Source: Noviherbaspirillum aerium (GTDB lineage Bacteria; Pseudomonadota; Gammaproteobacteria; Burkholderiales; Burkholderiaceae_D). From it: DNA of 64,000 nucleotides. The translations under genes were made by a program, and so were the position numbers. This document shows positions 58,319 through 64,000 of the stretch, piece by piece. Position 1 is the stretch's first letter; every line of letters begins with the position of its first letter. The notes beneath the pieces were generated by a model, which did no database searches, was not told the origin of the DNA, and saw nothing but the letters and a program-made list of their open reading frames with translations. The stretch spans positions 666,438 to 730,437 of the forward strand of contig NZ_VFAH01000001.1 of assembly GCF_008929045.1 (NCBI RefSeq). The letters are read 5' to 3'.

Positions 58319-59179
58319 TCAGCCCGGATAACGGCCGCCGCTCACGCGCTCGATGCCGGCAAGGTCGCGCCAGCTCTGCACGGATTCGAAGCCGCCTGCG
58401 GCAAGCAGTCCGCGTACGGATGCGGCCTGGTCGTAGCCGTGCTCCATCATCAGCCAGCCGGCCGCCAGAAGATACGCGGGCGCATGTTGCACGATGATTC
58501 GCAATGCGCTCAGGCCGTCCGCATGATCGGTGAGCGCATCCGCCGGCTCGAAGCGAAGGTCGCCTTGTGACAGATGCGGATCATTGGCGACGATATACGG
58601 CGGGTTCGACACGATGAGATGGTGGCGCCCGCCCGCCGGCAAGCCGGCGTACCAGTCGCTTTGGACGAGGTTCACCGCGCAGGCATGGCGGGCCGCGTTG
58701 CGACGGGCGATTTCCAGCGCGGCTGCACTGACGTCCACCGCAGTCACCTCCGCGTCCGGCCGATGATGCGCGATGGCAATGGCGATTGCGCCGGTCCCGG
58801 TTCCGAGGTCCAGCATGCGGCCCTGCGGCGGCAGTCGTTCGAGCGCCAATTCGACCAGCAATTCGGTTTCCGGCCGCGGTATCAGCACGTCCGGCGTGGT
58901 ATGCAAGGCAAGGCCGAAGAACTCGCGCTCGCCGATGATATAGGCAATCGGCTCGCCCGTGATGCGGCGCCGGAACAGCTCCGAAAGACGGGCAGCTTCT
59001 TCCGGCCCAAGAACGCGGTCCGACTGGGTGATCAACTGCACCCGCGTCAGGCCAAGACCGTGGCAGACGAGGATTCTTGCATCAACCGCATCAAGCGGCG
59101 ACTGGTTCAACACCGCGCCGATGGTCGTGCCGGGCGAAATCGAAAGTTCGGGTAGCGGCGAATCCGGGGGGGTATGCAT
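58319..59179 (-). CDS. prmC: release factor glutamine methyltransferase
   Basis: This 286-residue SAM-dependent enzyme methylates the Gln of the GGQ motif in release factors 1 and 2. SAM-binding LDLGTGTGAIAIAIA is near residue 122, and the catalytic SNPPYIVANDPHL near 189 fits PrmC. The N-terminal helical domain ends with GEPIAYIIGEREFFG. I chose the ATG at 59179 (MHTPPDSPLPEL) because the longer reading to 59311 runs into dsbB. It follows dsbB by 17 bp and its substrate gene prfA lies two genes upstream. Confidence 0.94.
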   Translation of the reverse strand: MHTPPDSPLPELSISPGTTIGAVLNQSPLDAVDARILVCHGLGLTRVQLITQSDRVLGPEEAARLSELFRRRITGEPIAYIIGEREFFGLALHTTPDVLIPRPETELLVELALERLPPQGRMLDLGTGTGAIAIAIAHHRPDAEVTAVDVSAAALEIARRNAARHACAVNLVQSDWYAGLPAGGRHHLIVSNPPYIVANDPHLSQGDLRFEPADALTDHADGLSALRIIVQHAPAYLLAAGWLMMEHGYDQAASVRGLLAAGGFESVQSWRDLAGIERVSGGRYPG

Positions 59180-59196
59180 GAAGCAATGGGGAGCGT

Positions 59197-59673
59197 TCAA
59201 CGGGCCTGGCGCAGCGCAGCCCAAATCAGGAGCACCGCCAGAATGGCGAACCAGATCAGTGACCATTGCGGAATCGACAGGCCGATGATCGGTTCGTATT
59301 CGGCGCTGCACAGACCATCCGCCTTGAACAGGAAAGGCATCAGCTCTGCGGTGAAAATCTTGTTCAGCGAGGTTTCAAGCGGATCGATGCCGCAGGAGAC
59401 GGAAGGGTGGGCCTTTACCCAGAGGTGCCATCCTGCGATGCCGGCGCCGACCAGCGATGCCAGCGCCGCGAGCAGCGCTCCCGCCTTGGTCGCGGCGCGG
59501 GGCAGGGCGGCGAAGATGAAGCACAGCAATCCGGTGGCGACGAAGGCATAACGCTGCAGCACGCACAGCGGGCAGGGAAGCATTTCCTTGACATGCTGAA
59601 GATACAACGCGTAACCAACCAGGGCAAAGCATATGACGCCCGCAGCAAGCAGTATGGGTTTGGATGTTCTCAT
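59197..59673 (-). CDS. dsbB: disulfide bond formation protein DsbB
   Basis: This 158-residue inner-membrane quinone reductase reoxidises DsbA. Four hydrophobic segments are visible. The first redox pair is CPLC (near residue 34). The second pair is the periplasmic Cys of SVSCGIDP and the Cys of DGLCSAEYE. YLQHVKEMLPCPLCVLQRYA is a typical DsbB signature. It lies between prfA and prmC, which are usually adjacent. No dsbA is present in the window. Confidence 0.94.
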   Translation of the reverse strand: MRTSKPILLAAGVICFALVGYALYLQHVKEMLPCPLCVLQRYAFVATGLLCFIFAALPRAATKAGALLAALASLVGAGIAGWHLWVKAHPSVSCGIDPLETSLNKIFTAELMPFLFKADGLCSAEYEPIIGLSIPQWSLIWFAILAVLLIWAALRQAR

Positions 59674-59802
59674 CTGGACAATATTTTAAGTGGGTAAGGC
59701 AATGCGACTGACATGGTGCCTGATGGTTCCAATGTGCAACCATGTTGGGCAGGCAATATCTTGCCTAATTATGCCTGCAAGCCTGCCAGGCTTCTCGGCG
59801 CC

Positions 59803-60885
59803 TCAATTTTCCTCTGACAAACTGGCCAGCAGTTCCGCCTGATGCTCGGCCATCAGCGCCTTCATCAATTCTTCCAGATCGCCATCCATGATGAAGTCCA
59901 GCTTGTACAACGTCAGGTTGATGCGGTGGTCCGTCATTCTTCCCTGTGGAAAATTGTAAGTACGGATACGCTCGCTGCGATCGCCGGAACCGATCAGCGA
60001 CTTGCGAGTGGCGGCTTCCTTGGCTTGCTGTTCGCGCAATTGCACATCCTTGATGCGCGCCGCGAGCACCTTCAGTGCCGAGGCCTTGTTCTTGTGCTGG
60101 CTGCGGTCATCCTGGCATTCGACCACGATGCCGGTCGGGAAGTGGGTAATGCGGATCGCGGAGTCGGTCTTGTTGATATGCTGTCCGCCGGCGCCCGAGG
60201 CGCGGAAGGTATCGATGCGGATGTCGGCGGGATTGATATCGACATCGGAGACTTCATCGGCTTCCGGCATCACGGCCACGGTGCAGGCGGAGGTGTGGAT
60301 GCGCCCCTGCGTCTCGGTGGCCGGCACCCGCTGCACGCGGTGGCCGCCGGACTCGAACTTGAGCTTCGAATAGGCGCCATGCCCGATCAGGCGCACGATC
60401 ACTTCCTTGTAGCCGCCGATTTCCGATGGCGATTCGGACACCATCTCCACCTGCCACCGGTTGCGCTCGGCGTAACGGGTGTACATGCGCAGCAGATCGC
60501 CCGCGAACAGGGCGGCTTCGTCGCCGCCGGTGCCGGCGCGGATTTCCAGGTAAATATTGCGTTCGTCGTTGGGGTCCTTCGGCAGCAGCATTGTCTGGAG
60601 ATCGACTTCGGCCTGCTCGATGCGCGCCTTCGCCGCGGCGATCTCTTCCTGCGCCAGTTCCTTCATGTCGGGGTCGGACAACATGTCCTGGGCCGTCTTG
60701 ATGTCTTCTCCTGCCTGGACATAATCCCGGTACAAGGCGACCAGCGGGCCGAGCTCGGCATGTTCGCGCGTCAGTTTGCGGTACTGCTCCATGTCGGCGG
60801 TGACGCCTTCCTGCATCAGCAGGCTGTTGACCTCTTCCAGCCGCTCGGTGAGCTGGTCGAGTTTTGCAAGCATTGAAGGTTTCAT
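59803..60885 (-). CDS. prfA: peptide chain release factor 1
   Basis: This 360-residue factor terminates translation at UAA and UAG. The codon-recognition tripeptide is in [10 protein letters not shown] (near residue 186), and the catalytic loop [17 protein letters not shown] near 225 holds the GGQ that PrmC methylates. The ATG at 60885 gives the standard [13 protein letters not shown]-terminus; a longer in-frame reading to 60939 is not needed. It follows hemA by 104 bp. Confidence 0.97.
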   Translation of the reverse strand: MKPSMLAKLDQLTERLEEVNSLLMQEGVTADMEQYRKLTREHAELGPLVALYRDYVQAGEDIKTAQDMLSDPDMKELAQEEIAAAKARIEQAEVDLQTMLLPKDPNDERNIYLEIRAGTGGDEAALFAGDLLRMYTRYAERNRWQVEMVSESPSEIGGYKEVIVRLIGHGAYSKLKFESGGHRVQRVPATETQGRIHTSACTVAVMPEADEVSDVDINPADIRIDTFRASGAGGQHINKTDSAIRITHFPTGIVVECQDDRSQHKNKASALKVLAARIKDVQLREQQAKEAATRKSLIGSGDRSERIRTYNFPQGRMTDHRINLTLYKLDFIMDGDLEELMKALMAEHQAELLASLSEEN

Positions 60886-60989
60886 GGGGTGTGCTTTGGT
60901 GGAATTCCTGAAGGTTGCCGGGTTGCCCTGGAAGGACAATGAATGGCAGGCGCCGGACCGTTAGTGAACGGTGTCCGGGAAAAGCGCCG

Positions 60990-62279
60990 CTAGCGCTTGG
61001 TGCGGAAAAGTTGCGGCAGCAGCGCCGCAAGACGGGCGCGTTCATCACCCTGTGCGTTATGCAGCGCCTGCTGCGGGCCATGCAGGAATTTCGCGGTCAG
61101 GCCCTTGGACAGTGCTTCCAGCACGGCATCGATGTCTTCGCCCCTGGCAAGCAGTTTCCTTGCGCGCTCAAGCTCGGCAAGGCGCATGGCCTCGCTGCTT
61201 TCATGCAGGTTGCGGATGAGGGGTACGACGGCGCGGGTGTCGATCCAGTGCATGAACGCCTGCACGCGGTTCTCGATGATGGCCTCGGCTTGCGCCACGG
61301 CAGCCTGGCGGTTCTCGAGGCCGGTCTGCACCGCGGCGCCAAGGTCGTCAACCGTGTACAAAAAGACATCGTCCAGGCGGCCGACTTCGGGTTCGATGTC
61401 GCGCGGCACCGCAAGATCCACCATGAAAATCGGCTTGTGGCGCCTTGTCTTGATCGCGCGCTCCACCATACCCAGGCCGATGATGGGCAGGGACGACGCG
61501 GTGCTGGAGACGACGATGTCGAACTGCGCAAGCTGCTCCGGCAGGTCGGCGAGGCGGATGGCGCGGCCGTTGAAACGGTGGGCCAGCGATTCGCCTCGCT
61601 CAAGCGTGCGGTTGGCAATGGTCAGCGACTTCGGATTCTGTGCGGCAAAATGCGTGGCGCAAAGCTCGATCATTTCGCCGGCACCGATGAACAGCACATT
61701 CTGTTCGGACACGGTATCGAAGATGCGCTGGGACAGGCGTACCGCGGCCGCTGCCATTGACACGCTGTGCGCGCCGATTTCGGTCGTGGTGCGCACTTCC
61801 TTGGCCACTGCAAAGGTGCGCTGGAACATCTGGTGCAGATAAGTGCCCAGGCCGCCGGCTTCATCGGCCTTGCGCACCGCATCCTTCATTTGCCCCAGGA
61901 TCTGCGCTTCGCCGAGCACCATGGAATCGAGACCGGATGCCACGCGGAATGCATGGCGCACCGCATTGTCTTGCGGCAGCGTATAAAGATAGGGGCGCAG
62001 TTCGGAATAGGGCAGCTTGTGGTATTCGGCCAGGAAACGGGCGGTGGCGTCGATCGCGGCTTCCACGCCGCCCGGGATATCGCTGGCGGCATAGAGCTCG
62101 GTACGGTTGCAGGTGGAGAGGATGGCGGCTTCATCGCCCGCGTTCGATGTGGTTTCGCGTCCGAACCATGCGCGTGCCGATGCCACCGCCTGCCCGATCT
62201 GGTCAGCGGGAAAGGCGACTTTCTCGCGCAGGGAAACCGGCGCGGTGGTGTGATTGAGACCGACTGCGAGAAGCTGCAT
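60990..62279 (-). CDS. hemA: glutamyl-tRNA reductase
   Basis: This 429-residue enzyme reduces glutamyl-tRNA(Glu) to glutamate-1-semialdehyde, the first step of C5-pathway tetrapyrrole synthesis. [20 protein letters not shown] is the standard N-terminus, the catalytic Cys lies in [11 protein letters not shown] (near residue 53), and [14 protein letters not shown] near 124 is conserved. The NADPH domain begins near [13 protein letters not shown] (near 197) and a C-terminal dimerisation helix follows. I chose the ATG at 62279 over longer in-frame readings that lack homology. It heads the hemA-prfA-dsbB-prmC run. Confidence 0.97.
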   Translation of the reverse strand: MQLLAVGLNHTTAPVSLREKVAFPADQIGQAVASARAWFGRETTSNAGDEAAILSTCNRTELYAASDIPGGVEAAIDATARFLAEYHKLPYSELRPYLYTLPQDNAVRHAFRVASGLDSMVLGEAQILGQMKDAVRKADEAGGLGTYLHQMFQRTFAVAKEVRTTTEIGAHSVSMAAAAVRLSQRIFDTVSEQNVLFIGAGEMIELCATHFAAQNPKSLTIANRTLERGESLAHRFNGRAIRLADLPEQLAQFDIVVSSTASSLPIIGLGMVERAIKTRRHKPIFMVDLAVPRDIEPEVGRLDDVFLYTVDDLGAAVQTGLENRQAAVAQAEAIIENRVQAFMHWIDTRAVVPLIRNLHESSEAMRLAELERARKLLARGEDIDAVLEALSKGLTAKFLHGPQQALHNAQGDERARLAALLPQLFRTKR

Positions 62280-62382
62280 GAATGGCGTGAAACTGAAATC
62301 CTGTAGCGCTATTATAGCCTGTTGCACCCTTGCACAAGCTTGTTGGTAAAAGCATACCGGGTCTTGCAGAACCGCAGCGAAC

Positions 62383-63072
62383 TCACTGCGGCGACGGATG
62401 CGCAAGTTGTTCCAGCCGATATCCGTAGCTATAGACCGGAGCCAGCCTGAATCCGTTCTCCGGATGCAAGCCCAGCTTGCTGCGTACGCGCGAAACATGG
62501 GTATCCATGGTGCGGGAAGGCATTTCGAGTTCTCCCGACCACACCGCATCCCTGATGAAGGCGCGCGACAGCGGGCGGTCCAGGTGACGGAACAGCAGCA
62601 GGGCCAGTTCGAATTCCTTCTGTGTCAGGTCCAGTGTGGCACCATCCCGCGTAATGCGCCCGCTGCGAAGTTCAAAACAATAGGGACCGTACACCGCAAG
62701 ATCCTGTGTATAGCGTTCCGGATAGGCGTTGCGCAGCAGGACTTCGCTCCGAAGCACCAATTCATTGCGGCGTATCGGTTTGACAAGGTAATCCGAGGCG
62801 CCTGCAGCAAGCGCCGCGAGCGCTTCCTCGATACGGTTGCGCTCCGTCAGGGCGAGTACCGGCATGGAGGGTGATTGCCGGCGCAGCTGTTGCAGCATGG
62901 TCTGCGGGCTGCTATTGCCATGGGCTTGCCAGTCGATAAGGCAAATTTGCACGTCTTGATACGATTGCGTGCGGCTGCGTTCCAGCTGCACGCAATCGTA
63001 TCCCTTTGCAGATAAGGTTTCCCGTATTGCTTCGGCCAGATCCGGATCTTTTGTATGGAAGGCAATACGCAT
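62383..63072 (-). CDS. OmpR-type response regulator with atypical receiver
   Basis: This 229-residue two-domain regulator has a winged-helix DNA-binding domain at about residues 128-222 ([20 protein letters not shown], then [13 protein letters not shown] and SYGYRL). The receiver keeps Asp47 (CLIDWQ), Thr76 (ALTER) and Lys98 (YLVKPI). However, the acidic pair near the N-terminus that binds Mg2+ is replaced: [12 protein letters not shown] has Thr7-Lys8 where the family has Glu/Asp-Asp. Normal phosphorylation is therefore doubtful. It is an orphan, 103 bp upstream of hemA on the same strand, so a role in hemA expression is possible but not shown. Confidence 0.88.
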   Translation of the reverse strand: MRIAFHTKDPDLAEAIRETLSAKGYDCVQLERSRTQSYQDVQICLIDWQAHGNSSPQTMLQQLRRQSPSMPVLALTERNRIEEALAALAAGASDYLVKPIRRNELVLRSEVLLRNAYPERYTQDLAVYGPYCFELRSGRITRDGATLDLTQKEFELALLLFRHLDRPLSRAFIRDAVWSGELEMPSRTMDTHVSRVRSKLGLHPENGFRLAPVYSYGYRLEQLAHPSPQ

Positions 63073-63131
63073 GGGCTCGAAGACCTGATGTCGGACAAGC
63101 CGGCATTGTAGGCTGAAGAGAGCCGCGCCTC

Positions 63132-63174
63132 AAAAAGTACGCACAGCGTGTCCGAGCCTTTCGAACACGCTGTG
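63132..63174 (-). terminator. terminator after the glycosyltransferase gene
   Basis: CACAGCGTGTCCGA (63142-63155) pairs with TCGAACACGCTGTG (63161-63174) with one mismatch and a 5-base loop. On the minus strand a TTTTT (complement of 63132-63136) follows five bases later. It lies about 100 bases past the glycosyltransferase stop and ends transcription before the OmpR-type gene. Confidence 0.65.
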
Positions 63175-63271
63175 GAAAGCTAGTCAGCTATTGGAAGTCC
63201 GTATTGGAGCCCTGCTGCGGAGCCCGGCACGGCTCGCGCATCCGTTGCGCGCCAGCGGAGGCGAAAACACT

Positions 63272-64000
63272 CTAATCGCGCAATGCCACGTGGGAGGCGG
63301 TGGCGCTGCTATTGCCGGTCACGGCATTGTCCATGCGATAGGTAGTTGGCGCATCGATTGTGACGGTGTGGTTGAGGTCTTCCAGCAAGTGATGCATCTT
63401 CGCCGCAGTGGCATCCCAGGAGGTGCGCGAGAGCTTGTCGCGCATGAGGCGGATCTTCCTGAGCTTGTCATCGCTCGACATGGCCAGCGCGCGCTCGCAG
63501 GCGGCCACGAATTCCGGCGCCGTCGCCGCGATCTCCACCACGTCGCTGTGCAGGTCCACCACATCCTTGACCGGCGTGCTCACGATCGGCAGCTCCGCCG
63601 CCATGTACTCCAGCGACTTGGTCGGGCTGATGAAGCGGGTCGACTCGTTCATCGCAAACGGCATCAGGCACACATCCCACGCCGCCAGGAACTGCGGCAG
63701 CGCGCTGTAGGCCTGCTGGCCCATGTAGTGGATGTTGGGCCGCTGCGGCAGGCTCGCCGCATCGATCTTGACCACCGGCCCCACCAGCACGATCTGCCAC
63801 TCCGGATGGGCATCGGCCAGCTGGCCGGCCAGCTCGGCATCGAAGCGTTCGTCGATGACGCCGTAAAAGCCCAGCACCGGGCGCGGCAGGTCCTTCAGTT
63901 CGGCATGGGCGATGTTGCGGTCGAGCGCCTGGCGGAAATGGGTGACGTCGACGCTGCTGGGAAAGCAGTGCACATTGGCATGGCGGTGTTTCTTGGCTTC
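63272..64000 (-). CDS. glycosyltransferase family 1/4 protein, 5'-truncated by window end
   Basis: The visible 242 residues are the C-terminal nucleotide-sugar-binding half of a GT-B glycosyltransferase; the frame runs off the right edge. Key features are NVHCFPSSVDVTHFRQAL at the edge, PRPVLGFYGVIDERFDAEL, IHYMGQQAYSALPQFLAAWD, MPFAMNESTRFISPTKSLEY (with the conserved Glu and the sugar-nucleotide-binding region) and a C-terminal helix. The family fits enzymes that build exopolysaccharide or other surface glycans. The last 35 residues are a low-similarity tail. The donor and acceptor cannot be deduced. Confidence 0.82.
   Translation of the reverse strand, partial: EAKKHRHANVHCFPSSVDVTHFRQALDRNIAHAELKDLPRPVLGFYGVIDERFDAELAGQLADAHPEWQIVLVGPVVKIDAASLPQRPNIHYMGQQAYSALPQFLAAWDVCLMPFAMNESTRFISPTKSLEYMAAELPIVSTPVKDVVDLHSDVVEIAATAPEFVAACERALAMSSDDKLRKIRLMRDKLSRTSWDATAAKMHHLLEDLNHTVTIDAPTTYRMDNAVTGNSSATASHVALRD

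Overview
The window reads as a continuous piece of a GC-rich betaproteobacterial chromosome, most likely Burkholderiales and probably Oxalobacteraceae. This is inferred from gene order and protein flavour; no database search was made. Diagnostic neighbourhoods are kdsD-kdsC-lptC-lptA-lptB-rpoN-hpf, uvrA beside an MFS gene and ssb, mlaFEDACB-ibaG-murA running into the his genes, hinT-tatABC, petABC-sspAB, and hemA-prfA-prmC. Almost all of it is core genome. There is no prophage, CRISPR array, rRNA operon, integrase or intact insertion sequence.

Layout. 1-2357: the end of dgt, an enoyl-CoA hydratase/HIBYL-CoA hydrolase and hpf. 2462-7446 (minus): rpoN and the LPS transport and Kdo genes lptB, lptA, lptC, kdsC and kdsD, tightly overlapping. 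7685-10756: a KefB-type K+/H+ antiporter and an AEC carrier. 10901-16167: acyP and uvrA (minus), then an MFS transporter and ssb. 16393-21608: a PAS-GGDEF-EAL protein, an HDOD protein, a diacylglycerol-kinase-family protein and a metallophosphoesterase, i.e. a signalling and lipid stretch. 21704-28919: a RAYT-like protein with a degenerate HUH motif, then gltB and gltD.

29072-44164 is one long co-directional run: the Mla phospholipid-trafficking genes, an ABC-2 exporter, ibaG, murA, then hisG-hisD-[DNA methyltransferase]-hisC-hisB-hisH-hisA-hisF-hisI-hisE. 44259-46348 holds hinT and tatABC. 46512-49946 holds a DUF2461 protein and a DegS-like protease (minus), a NIF3-family protein and a NarL-type regulator. 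49968-54831 holds mscL, the cytochrome bc1 operon petABC, sspA, sspB and a tRNA-Thr. 55408-64000 is all minus strand: grxD, tex, prmC, dsbB, prfA, hemA, an atypical OmpR-type regulator and a truncated glycosyltransferase.

How it fits together. Much of the window serves the cell envelope: LPS transport (Lpt, with Kdo from KdsD/KdsC), outer-membrane lipid asymmetry (Mla), peptidoglycan precursor (MurA), envelope proteolysis (DegS-like), MscL and DsbB. The Tat translocon lies near petA, whose Rieske protein carries a twin-arginine signal. The most unusual items are the RAYT-like gene with Gln-x-Gln in place of the catalytic His-x-His, followed by two copies of a 20-bp motif; a solitary DNA methyltransferase inside the histidine cluster; a 158-bp inverted-repeat-bounded element next to a dispersed repeat downstream of the tRNA; and an OmpR-type receiver that lacks its metal-binding acidic pair.
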